64,000 nucleotides of DNA, taken from Paenibacillus woosongensis (GTDB taxonomy: Bacteria; Bacillota; Bacilli; Paenibacillales; Paenibacillaceae). The stretch lies in NCBI RefSeq assembly GCF_009725165.1, contig NZ_WNZW01000001.1, positions 620,001 to 684,000 on the forward strand, read 5' to 3'. Numbering within the stretch: the first letter of the stretch is position 1; every line of letters begins with the position of its first letter. Positions 42,901 through 50,443 of the stretch are shown here, piece after piece. Position numbers and translations under genes: made by a program. The notes under the pieces were generated by a model that did no database searches, was not told the origin of the DNA, and saw only the letters and a list, made by a program, of their open reading frames with translations.

Positions 42901-43534
42901 GAATCTGATTTTTAAATCTGAATTATCGAATCTGAATTAAGCTAGGGATGAAACACTGTGGAAGCAATAATACTGCAAAACTGCAGAATTCCGTTGCATT
43001 TTCACTTACGTTTGAAGAAAACACTGCAACACTAAATTAATACTACATTTCTCCTGTCAATCACCGATTATTTAAGCGGAATGTATTTTATATATCTAGT
43101 AAAACCTTTTTATAATAAATACATGCGCTAAATGTAGAACATGCAGTTAGTTCGCCTGAATAGAGCGAATTCGCCGAAATAGCTTAAAACTAAATGTAGG
43201 TTTTGCAGTTAGTTCCCTCTAACACGGCTAAAACTGCTGAACTAACTGCATGAAATACATCTAGTTACCTAATTCAGTCTTGACCATCTAGGTACAGAAT
43301 ACATCATCAGTAGCTTCATTATTTGGAGAGAAACTTCAGTTCAATTAAGGGGCCATAAGGCTTCGTCTCAATGCATCAATACGCCGTATTTACGTCTCTA
43401 TACAGAAATTTCCTGTGCTTTTGCACAAGATCAACCCATCCTCGCAGCTCCCAGTACGCGGTGCCTGGCGTCTTATGATGGTTGCGTTCTCTTACTTACA
43501 ACCGTGCGAGTTCCAGATCCATTTTGGCTGTATG
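42901..43534. repeat. 630-bp intergenic region with AATCTGAATT and TGCAGTTAGTT repeats
   Basis: AATCTGA(A/T)TT occurs three times at 42902-42940. AAATGTAG, 6 nt, then GCAGTTAGTT occurs twice as a direct repeat (43131-43153 and 43193-43215). An inverted copy GAACTAACTGCA with ATACAT follows at 43239-43260, giving a 25-nt loop hairpin (43204-43250). Outside the repeats, about 43390-43500 has a coding-like look on the minus strand (NHHKTPGTAYWEL) but only 38 codons with no start. No gene is supported. Confidence 0.6.
43204..43250. repeat. Inverted repeat TGCAGTTAGTT/AACTAACTGCA
   Basis: Perfect 11-bp arms around a 25-nt loop. A further imperfect arm (ATGTA to the left, ATACAT to the right) extends the stem. 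A direct copy of the left arm lies at 43142-43152. It has no U-tract, so it is not an ordinary terminator. Confidence 0.75.
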
Positions 43535-44551
43535 CTACCCTAATTCAACCGTCTGGCCCACATAAGCCAGCTCCACGCCCTCGGGCAGCGCGTAGTCGCG
43601 TCGCAGGTCGATATCGTGGGACATATGGGTAAATATTGCACGCTTCGGCTGAACTTCCTGAAGCAGCACCAAGGCCTCTTTAATGTCATATACAGAGCGG
43701 GTCGAGAACTCTGCCTTTTCCTCATAAAAGCTCGTTCCTAAAATGAGCAGATCCAATCCGCGAAGCGGCTCCTTCTGTTCCACGGATAGCGCGATCGCAT
43801 CGGAGCAATAGACCCAGATGTAACCCCGCTTGGACAGGCGATAGGCGTAGGAGTAGCCGTTTTTGCCGTGGAATACTTTCCAGCCCTCGATATGCCATCC
43901 AGCCAAATCAAAGCCTTGATCAACCGCATGCATATCCAGTTGTGCCGGCAGCCAAGGATATTGGCGCATAATCATGTCTATCACTTCCTGCGGCGCATAC
44001 AGCTGTCCCCGCCGGTTCAGCCAGCGGCAGGAATCTGCCCATTCCGGCAGCCCGCCGATATGATCGAAATGAGCATGCGTCACCACAATATGCTCTACAA
44101 AGCGCAGGCCCTTCCGCTCCATTGCCTTGCGCCAATCCGGGCCGCAATCGATAAGAAATGTCCCCTCCCTGCCTTCCAGCAGCACGGACGAGCGGTACCG
44201 CCGATTGATGCCCTGCTGTCTCGCTTCATCGCATGTTTCGCAATCGCAATATACCCTGGGTACGCCCATCGCGTCTCCCGTCCCCCAAAACGTTAATCGA
44301 TCTCCTGCCGCCACGGTCGAACTATCGGCCTGTTGTCCATTCCGTTGTTCATTCTGTTGCTCTCCCAATCGTCCATCCAATCGTTCATTCAATCGTACAT
44401 CTCGTCGTTCATTCAATTGGTCATCCGTTAGCTCATCCAGTTGCCCCGCCGTCCCGGCCTTCTCGCAGTCTGCTCCTTTTCTCACTTCTCTAATCACCCC
44501 GTTGTCAGCAATGTTTTGGATAGATAGCCTATTGATATCCGCTCTGTGCAA
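43535..44551 (-). CDS. PhnP-like metallo-beta-lactamase-fold hydrolase
   Basis: 338 residues. The catalytic fold starts at about residue 85 with LTFWGTGDAMGVPRVYCDCE, whose Cys pair (CDCETC) matches the structural zinc site of PhnP. The metal motif is VVTHAHFDHIGGLPEWAD, and THMSHDIDL is near the C-terminus. PhnP opens phosphoribosyl 1,2-cyclic phosphate; other relatives act on cyclic nucleotides. The first 85 residues are an unusual extension with degenerate repeats of the form NERxDxRL and NEQRNGQQ. The start is a TTG without a clear site, so the true start is uncertain. It stands alone. Confidence 0.82.
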   Translation of the reverse strand: MHRADINRLSIQNIADNGVIREVRKGADCEKAGTAGQLDELTDDQLNERRDVRLNERLDGRLGEQQNEQRNGQQADSSTVAAGDRLTFWGTGDAMGVPRVYCDCETCDEARQQGINRRYRSSVLLEGREGTFLIDCGPDWRKAMERKGLRFVEHIVVTHAHFDHIGGLPEWADSCRWLNRRGQLYAPQEVIDMIMRQYPWLPAQLDMHAVDQGFDLAGWHIEGWKVFHGKNGYSYAYRLSKRGYIWVYCSDAIALSVEQKEPLRGLDLLILGTSFYEEKAEFSTRSVYDIKEALVLLQEVQPKRAIFTHMSHDIDLRRDYALPEGVELAYVGQTVELG

Positions 44552-44716
44552 TCTGTTTTAATCCGTTTGAACATATATGTAATCATTTTAACACAGTCTT
44601 GCGGCCATATCCTTAGAGCCTCGGTCATCCTCCTATGTACAGCAAGTGCGGACCCAGCACCCAGCCATACCAGGCAAAAGACCTTACACATTCTCAGTAC
44701 AGTTTCCCGTCTCCAT

Positions 44717-44757
44717 CAAAAAAACAACCGTCCTCATCAATTCAAGGACGGTTGTTG
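44717..44757 (-). terminator. Rho-independent terminator after the CysA-like ATPase
   Basis: On the minus strand ACAACCGTCCT and AGGACGGTTGT pair around 10 nt and are followed by TTTTTTT. It lies 20 nt beyond the stop codon. Confidence 0.92.
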
Positions 44758-44776
44758 AAGTAAATACATACACCAT

Positions 44777-45841
44777 TTAAATCATTACGGTCAGTGGATC
44801 GCCTTTCAGCGGATTTTCCACAATCCAGCTTTTCTCGTCATTAAACAGATAGGCCCGGTGCACCAGCACTCTTACCTCCTGTCCGGCATGAAGCGTCTCT
44901 TTCTCCAGCGACCGGAACGTCGTTAATTTATGTCCGCCAACCTCAACCTCCACGAGCCATTCGCTCCCCCGGAAGTGCAAATGCTTTATGATTCCCGGTG
45001 CGGTTGCGGACTTCAGAATGAACTCCTGCTCTGTTCCCACCTCAATGTATTCCGGGCGAACAAATGCCCGGATACCCGGGCCTTCCGCCGCTTCCTCAAA
45101 GCCCTTCAGGTCGGAGGCTCTCTCTACGAGCGTGGATTGCCCGATAAATGACGCAACAAACGGCGTAATCGGCTCTTTATAAATATCCCAAGGCGTTCCC
45201 TTCTGTTCCAGGCGGCCCTGGTTGATAATCATGATTTCATCCGCAACCTCAATGGCCTCATCCTGGTCATGCGTGACGAAAATGGAAGTAATCCCAACGC
45301 GCTCGATCAGCTCGCGGAGCCAGGAACGAAGCTCCTGTCGAATCTTGGCATCAATCGCGGCAAAAGGCTCATCCAGCAGCAGCAGCTGCGGCTCTGGAGC
45401 CAAAGCGCGGGCAAAGGCGACCCGCTGACGCTGCCCGCCGGACAGTTGATGCGGATAACGCTGCTCAAACCCTTTCAGGCCGGTGAGCTCCACGAGTTCC
45501 ATGACCCGCTCCTTAATCGCAGCCTTAGGAACCTTCTTTACCTGCAGGCCGAATGCGATATTGTCAAAGACCGTCATATGCTTGAACAAGGCATAGCTCT
45601 GAAAGACGAAGCCAATTCCGCGCTCTTGGGGAGCTAGATTGTTAACCTGTTGCCCATGGAACAAAATTTCCCCGGAATCAGGTTGTTCCAAGCCTGCCAA
45701 CATGCGTAAAATGGAAGTTTTCCCTCCACCGCTCGGCCCGAGCAGACCGATTAGCTGTCCTTTCTCGATTCCAAAGCTGACGTCTTTGACGGCATGAAAA
45801 TTGCCAAAATGTTTGTCTAAGTTTTTTACTTCCACATGCAT
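44777..45841 (-). CDS. Sulfate/thiosulfate-type ABC transporter ATP-binding protein (CysA-like), orphan
   Basis: 354 residues from the ATG at 45841; the frame is open 33 codons upstream but the conserved protein starts here (MHVEVKNLDKHFGNFHAV). Walker A is LLGPSGGGKTSILRML, signature HQLSGGQRQRVAFARALAPE, Walker B LLLLDEPFAAIDAKIRQELR, H-loop FVTHDQDEAIEVADE. A C-terminal TOBE domain (about 240-354) ends in ENPLKGDPLTVMI. FAAIDAKIRQELRSWLR resembles CysA. No permease or binding protein gene is next to it, which is odd for this importer class. No strong ribosome binding site precedes it. Confidence 0.85.
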   Translation of the reverse strand: MHVEVKNLDKHFGNFHAVKDVSFGIEKGQLIGLLGPSGGGKTSILRMLAGLEQPDSGEILFHGQQVNNLAPQERGIGFVFQSYALFKHMTVFDNIAFGLQVKKVPKAAIKERVMELVELTGLKGFEQRYPHQLSGGQRQRVAFARALAPEPQLLLLDEPFAAIDAKIRQELRSWLRELIERVGITSIFVTHDQDEAIEVADEIMIINQGRLEQKGTPWDIYKEPITPFVASFIGQSTLVERASDLKGFEEAAEGPGIRAFVRPEYIEVGTEQEFILKSATAPGIIKHLHFRGSEWLVEVEVGGHKLTTFRSLEKETLHAGQEVRVLVHRAYLFNDEKSWIVENPLKGDPLTVMI

Positions 45842-46104
45842 TCGGAGGCCACACCCTTTCGATGAATCCTTTATTCGACTCACTTTATATATTATTCTTA
45901 TGAACTTACTCGGCATTATGTCTAAAACAAAAGCACCCATGGATTGGTGCGTACGAATTCTCTAGCTGTGATCTTACAAAATACTTTACCAAACCCTGCC
46001 TTTACCGTCAATCCATTACGTTTCAATAATTTCATAACATTTGTCATGGGGAAAATGGGCAATCTCCTACCGTCAAAGAGGTTAAGGGGTGTACCAATAA
46101 TTGG

Positions 46105-46124
46105 AATGATTAACGTTGATCATT
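46105..46124 (+). promoter_or_regulatory. LacI-type operator 1 (autoregulation candidate)
   Basis: AATGATTAACGTTGATCATT is a palindrome with arms AATGAT/ATCATT around TAACGTTG, with the central CG step typical of LacI sites. It lies just upstream of the regulator's promoter. The near-identical site at 47288-47307 supports a single cognate protein. Confidence 0.75.
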
Positions 46125-46139
46125 TTTTCGATGAAAACG

Positions 46140-46169
46140 TTGACATTTCGTCAGGTTATCTTTTATGAT
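46140..46169 (+). promoter_or_regulatory. Sigma-A promoter of the LacI-type regulator
   Basis: TTGACA (46140-46145) and TATGAT (46164-46169) are separated by 18 nt. The start site would be near 46176, about 28 nt before the ATG at 46204. Confidence 0.7.
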
Positions 46170-46203
46170 TATTTCGAGAGCAGGGATGTGAAAGGTGATG
46201 AAC

Positions 46204-47247
46204 ATGTCAAAAGAGTCTTACAACAAGGTAACAGTGAAAACGCTAGCGGAAAAACTCGGTTTATCAGTCGCTACGATCGATCGGGCATTAAACCAGAGGG
46301 GGAATGTCAAGAAGGCTACCTATGACAGAATCATGCAGGCTGTCGAGGAGCTCAACTATTCGCCAAACAAGTCAGCAAGCTACTTATCCAGGAATAGAAT
46401 GATTTCCATAGCCGTCATATTCCAAACATATCCCGTTTATTTCTGGGAGCAAATCGAAATCGGCGTAAAGAACGCGCTCGATGAACTGTCTCATTTCGGC
46501 CTTCAAGTGGATATCATCCGTACAATGAATACCAATATTGAAGAGCAGATCGAGAAGATCAACGAAGTTGTGGACAGCGGTAAATACGATGGTATCGCTA
46601 TTTCCTCCGACGGTTCCTTCGAAATCGCGGAGCTGATTGACAGAGCTGTTAACAGAGGTATTGCCACCTGCACATTCAACACTGACTCTCCAATTAGTAA
46701 GCGCTTATTTTACGTTGGCTGCGATTATCGGGACGCAGGTAAATTAGCAGGGGAATTGCTGTGCAAATTTATCGGCCGCAAAGGGAAAACAGCCTTCATC
46801 CTAGAGACAGAGAACATGTTTCAGTTCCAGCAAAAGATCCTGGGCTTTCGCGAGGTCATTGGCCATTACGACAACGTGCAAATGATCGGCCCTCTCAAGC
46901 TGGACCGGAATAATATCGAGGTCTCGATGGAACACTTAATGAAAGACCAGCTTTCGGAGGTGGACGGCATTTATTTGGCTACTGGCCAGCTTGCCGCCAT
47001 GGCCCAATATATCGAAAAATGGGGCCTAGACGTAGCCCTCATCGGTCATGACATGACCCCGGAAGTACATGATTATTTGCAGAAGGACATCATTACGGCA
47101 ACGATTTGCCAGGATCCGCATAATCAAGGCTATACAGCCGTCAAGCTGTTGTTCGATCATTTGACTCGTCCAACCGATTTCATTCCATCTCTTAACTTAA
47201 GCAAGCTTGAAGTCGCCCTGCGCGAAAATGCCAATTTCTTTTTATGA
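46204..47247 (+). CDS. LacI-family transcriptional regulator of the sugar importer/GH31 operon
   Basis: About 347 residues. The N-terminal HTH and hinge read VTVKTLAEKLGLSVATIDRA and LNQRGNVKKATYDRIMQAVE. The effector domain is periplasmic-binding-like (ISIAVIFQTYPVYFWEQIEI; YDGIAISSDGSF; FYVGCDYRDAGKLAGELL), of the ribose/xylose type. The GTG-ATG-AAC-ATG cluster makes the start uncertain: 46195, 46198 or 46204. Matching operators lie before this gene and before the sugar-binding gene, so it probably represses both, relieved by an oligosaccharide. Confidence 0.9.
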   Translation: MSKESYNKVTVKTLAEKLGLSVATIDRALNQRGNVKKATYDRIMQAVEELNYSPNKSASYLSRNRMISIAVIFQTYPVYFWEQIEIGVKNALDELSHFGLQVDIIRTMNTNIEEQIEKINEVVDSGKYDGIAISSDGSFEIAELIDRAVNRGIATCTFNTDSPISKRLFYVGCDYRDAGKLAGELLCKFIGRKGKTAFILETENMFQFQQKILGFREVIGHYDNVQMIGPLKLDRNNIEVSMEHLMKDQLSEVDGIYLATGQLAAMAQYIEKWGLDVALIGHDMTPEVHDYLQKDIITATICQDPHNQGYTAVKLLFDHLTRPTDFIPSLNLSKLEVALRENANFFL

Positions 47248-47287
47248 TTTTTTTGACATTCACGTTCGTGCATTGCTTTTACGCCAA

Positions 47288-47307
47288 AATGATTAACGTA
47301 CATCATT
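47288..47307 (+). promoter_or_regulatory. LacI-type operator 2, before the sugar importer
   Basis: AATGATTAACGTACATCATT matches operator 1 in 18 of 20 positions. It lies 57 bp before the binding-protein gene. TTGACA at about 47256 lies upstream but no good -10 is at standard spacing, so the promoter is unresolved. Confidence 0.75.
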
Positions 47308-47363
47308 TCTAAAACATTCCAATCATATTTCAACTCATTTTAAAATCAAAGGGGCTCGTAAAT

Positions 47364-48617
47364 ATGAAAAAAAAGGCATCGCTTACCCTCATTGCCATGA
47401 TGATCTTCTCGATTATGCTTACCGCATGCGGGGGAGATCAAACAAACGCCGACAAGAACAGCTCTAGTGATGACGGAGCCAAAAAACAAGTTACATTCTG
47501 GTATTATTTCGGCGGAAATGAAGAAACTGCGATTAAGGACGCTATTCAAAAATACAACAGCTCGCAGGATCAATATCAGGTTGTCGGGCAATACGTGCCA
47601 TTTGGCGACATGAAGAAAAGACTGTCCGTAGGCCTAATGGGCGAAGAGTTGCCAGATATCGTAACCATCGATAATCCTGATCACGCTTCCTTCGCTGCAG
47701 CCGGAATATTCGAAGACATTACCGACCGCGTCAATGAATGGGGTCAGGGAAGCCAATACCTTGACGGCCCTTTCGAGTCCGCTAAATATGAAGGCAAGCT
47801 ATATGGCCTTCCATTTACGAGCAATACGCTCGCCCTCTACTATAACACCGATATGTTCAAAGAAGCTGGAATTGCCGAACCTCCTAAAACTTGGGACGAG
47901 CTTCGCGAAACCGCTAAAAAATTGACGACTGGCGATCGTTATGGTCTTGGATTTGCTGCCGTTAAATCCGAGGAAGGTGCATTTGACTTCCTTCCATGGC
48001 TGCTGTCCACCGGTGCAAACTACGACAGCATCGACTCTCCCGAAGCTGCCCGTGCATTCACTTTCTTAACGGATCTCATCAAAGACGGCTCTGTCAGCAA
48101 AGAAGTCATTAACCTATCCAATAGCGACACTCTGAAGCAATTCTCTTCCGGCAAACTGGCGATGATGATCAATGGCCCATGGAATATTGCCGGTGTAAAA
48201 GCTGATGCTCCTAACATGAATTTTGCCATTGCCAAGCTGCCGATCGACAAACAAGAAGCCTCCGTACTTGGCGGCGAGAATATCGGAATTATTAAAGGCA
48301 ACAACGTAGATGGCGCCTGGGATTTCTTGAAATGGATGTCCGAAGCGGATAATCTCGAAGCTTTCCTTGTGCAAACCGGCTATTTCTCGCCTCGTGAAGA
48401 CGTGGCCGAGAAGTCCGATCATTGGAAGAGCGACGAGTATCTGAGCGGATTCCTGGAGCAAATGCAGTCCGCACAGCCACGCGGTCCGCATCCGAAATGG
48501 CCGGAAATTTCCTCCGTCATCCAGGAGGCATATCAAAAATCGTTCTCCATGGCGATGGATCCAGCCGATGCAGCTGCAGAAGCCGGACAAAAAATCAAAA
48601 GCATTATTAATCCATAG
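47364..48617 (+). CDS. ABC sugar transporter substrate-binding lipoprotein
   Basis: 417 residues. Signal and lipobox ASLTLIAMMIFSIMLTACGG. The family-1 binding-protein fold shows KKQVTFWYYFGGNEETAIKD, GEELPDIVTIDNPDHASFAA, YGLPFTSNTLALYYNTDMFK, LGGENIGIIKGN and VQTGYFSPREDV. Tryptophans in such folds stack on sugars. The substrate is probably an alpha-linked oligosaccharide, judged by the GH31 gene in the same operon. AAAGGGG lies 9 nt before the ATG. It is the first gene behind operator 2. Confidence 0.93.
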   Translation: MKKKASLTLIAMMIFSIMLTACGGDQTNADKNSSSDDGAKKQVTFWYYFGGNEETAIKDAIQKYNSSQDQYQVVGQYVPFGDMKKRLSVGLMGEELPDIVTIDNPDHASFAAAGIFEDITDRVNEWGQGSQYLDGPFESAKYEGKLYGLPFTSNTLALYYNTDMFKEAGIAEPPKTWDELRETAKKLTTGDRYGLGFAAVKSEEGAFDFLPWLLSTGANYDSIDSPEAARAFTFLTDLIKDGSVSKEVINLSNSDTLKQFSSGKLAMMINGPWNIAGVKADAPNMNFAIAKLPIDKQEASVLGGENIGIIKGNNVDGAWDFLKWMSEADNLEAFLVQTGYFSPREDVAEKSDHWKSDEYLSGFLEQMQSAQPRGPHPKWPEISSVIQEAYQKSFSMAMDPADAAAEAGQKIKSIINP

Positions 48618-48709
48618 TACTAGAATGCAATAATGACTCCATGCTCCTTCCCCTTCGTCTTAAATATAAGCTGCTGGGGAAGGACAATCCCTTGAAAGGG
48701 GCAGTTCTT

Positions 48710-49600
48710 GTGGAATTAAACAAAAGAAATCTGCTGATCAGTCTGGCATATGTCGTTCCAGCGCTTATTTTCATGCTTGTGTTAATCGGCTATCCGCTTT
48801 TCTACAACATCAAAATTAGCTTTCAGCATTTGGATCTGATGACGCTGAACAACCCGGATGTCGCGTTTGCCGGCCTTGAAAACTACCGTAAAGTGATCGG
48901 TTTGGATTCATTTCATATCGCGTTTAAAAACACTTTTTTCTTTACGTTTTGGAGTATTTTCCTGCAATTTACGATCGGTTTTGCGCTCGCCTTGTTCTTT
49001 AATATGAAATTCCGGTTGGCTGGATTTTTAAGAGGTTTGACGCTCGTATCCTATCTAGTTCCGATCGTCATTACATCCCTCTTGTTCAAATTCATGTTCA
49101 ACCAAAGTGTCGGGATCATTAACTACATCCTGCTCTCGTTTGGGTTCGTAGATCAGCCAATCGAATGGCTGACGCATCCAGAGCTTGCAATGTGGAGCGT
49201 CATTATCGCCAACGTATGGGTGGGAGCGCCATTTAACATGATGCTGCTGTCTACCGGGCTATCCTCGCTTCCCGACGATATTTATGAAGCGGCATCGATC
49301 GACGGAGCGAATAAATTCAAGCAATTTGTCTACATGACTCTACCGATGCTTCGTCCGGTCATTATGATCGTCATTATGATGGGCTTCATCTTTACATTTA
49401 AAGTGTTCGATCTGATCTTTGTCATGACCGCCGGCGGACCGGTAAATGCAACAGAAGTACTGTCGACCTTGGCATACAAGCTGTCCTTTGACCAATTCAA
49501 TTTCTCTCAGGGCGCAGCGGCCTCCAACATTCTCTTCTTCATTCTCTTCATAGTCAGTCTGATTTACTTGCGCATGGTTCGCAGCGATGAGGTGATGTAA
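48710..49600 (+). CDS. ABC sugar transporter permease (MalF type)
   Basis: 296 residues from the GTG at 48710 with AAAGGGG at 8 nt; the frame is open 23 codons upstream. Six helices, the first at ISLAYVVPALIFMLVLIGY. The coupling EAA loop is EAASIDGANKFKQFVYMTLP. The family N-terminal PLFYNIKISF and C-terminal FVMTAGGPVNATEVL are present. It pairs with the next permease and an ATPase of the MsmX type that is not encoded here. Confidence 0.92.
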   Translation: MELNKRNLLISLAYVVPALIFMLVLIGYPLFYNIKISFQHLDLMTLNNPDVAFAGLENYRKVIGLDSFHIAFKNTFFFTFWSIFLQFTIGFALALFFNMKFRLAGFLRGLTLVSYLVPIVITSLLFKFMFNQSVGIINYILLSFGFVDQPIEWLTHPELAMWSVIIANVWVGAPFNMMLLSTGLSSLPDDIYEAASIDGANKFKQFVYMTLPMLRPVIMIVIMMGFIFTFKVFDLIFVMTAGGPVNATEVLSTLAYKLSFDQFNFSQGAAASNILFFILFIVSLIYLRMVRSDEVM

Positions 49601-49601
49601 A

Positions 49602-50420
49602 ATGCCAAGATCAAAAGAATTTTTGTTAAACATAGTTGGAATTGTCATTGTAGGCGCGATCCTCTTCCCAATTTACTGGATGGTCGTCAGTTCATTCAAA
49701 GTGCAAGGCGAAATTTTCCAGATGCCGCCGACGCTTTTCCCCAATGAATGGTATGTGGAGGGCTACACCTCGCAGCTTGGCGGCGCTCTGGGAAGAAGCT
49801 TTATTAACAGTCTAATCGTAGCTCTAAGCTCGATGGCCATCGTCGTTGTACTGGCCATCCCTGCTTCCTACGGGTTGGCTAGATACCCCGTTCCCGGCAA
49901 GAAGTGGATGATCCTATTCTTCCTCGTCACGCAAATGCTGCCGGTAACCGTCGTTCTTACGCCGATGTTCATTTTATTCAAGAAGCTGGCTCTGCTCAAT
50001 AGCTTGGCAGCGCCTATTCTGGCAACAGCAACGTTAGGGATTCCTTTCTCGGTGCTTATACTCAGAACCTACTTCCTGAATGCGCCGAAGGAGCTCGAGG
50101 ATGCGGCGATGATCGACGGCTGCAACCGGTTCACCGCATTCCTGAGAATTATGATTCCGATCTCTTATCCAGGAATTATCGTATCGGCAACGTTCTCGTT
50201 CCTTTTCGCCTGGGGAGATCTGATTTACAGCATGACCTTTATTAGCAATACCGATATGTGGCCATTAACGGCAGGAGTTTACAATTCTATGGGCAAATAC
50301 GGCATCCAGTGGAACAATCTGCTGTCCTTTGCTACCATAACTGTCCTTCCCGTACTTGCCATGTTCATTCTATTGCAGCGGTATATCATTAGCGGGCTTA
50401 CTAGCGGAGCGGTTAAATAA
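49602..50420 (+). CDS. ABC sugar transporter permease (MalG type)
   Basis: 272 residues, six helices. EAA loop DAAMIDGCNRFTAFLRIMIP, N-terminal FPIYWMVVSSFKVQGEIFQM, and TQMLPVTVVLTPMFILF. The ATG is one base after the stop of the previous permease, so the two are coupled. Like the previous gene, it lacks a dedicated ATPase in the operon, usual in Bacillales. Confidence 0.93.
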   Translation: MPRSKEFLLNIVGIVIVGAILFPIYWMVVSSFKVQGEIFQMPPTLFPNEWYVEGYTSQLGGALGRSFINSLIVALSSMAIVVVLAIPASYGLARYPVPGKKWMILFFLVTQMLPVTVVLTPMFILFKKLALLNSLAAPILATATLGIPFSVLILRTYFLNAPKELEDAAMIDGCNRFTAFLRIMIPISYPGIIVSATFSFLFAWGDLIYSMTFISNTDMWPLTAGVYNSMGKYGIQWNNLLSFATITVLPVLAMFILLQRYIISGLTSGAVK

Positions 50421-50443
50421 TATAGATATAGGTGGGGAAATCC

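Larger units (their letters stand above)
45842..46203. other. 360-bp intergenic region before the LacI-type regulator
   Basis: Divergent between the CysA-like gene (-) and the regulator (+). It contains a hairpin GCACC/GGTGC near 45932-45949, a LacI-type palindrome (46105-46124), a second looser site ATGAAAACGTTGACAT (46130-46145) and a sigma-A promoter (46140-46169). No S-box, T-box or other known leader was recognised. Confidence 0.6.

Noticed and set aside
43390..43500. Coding-like minus-strand stretch (NHHKTPGTAYWEL)
   Set aside because: Only 38 codons, bounded by stops with no start codon or ribosome site; no family recognised. May be a relic but is not supportable.
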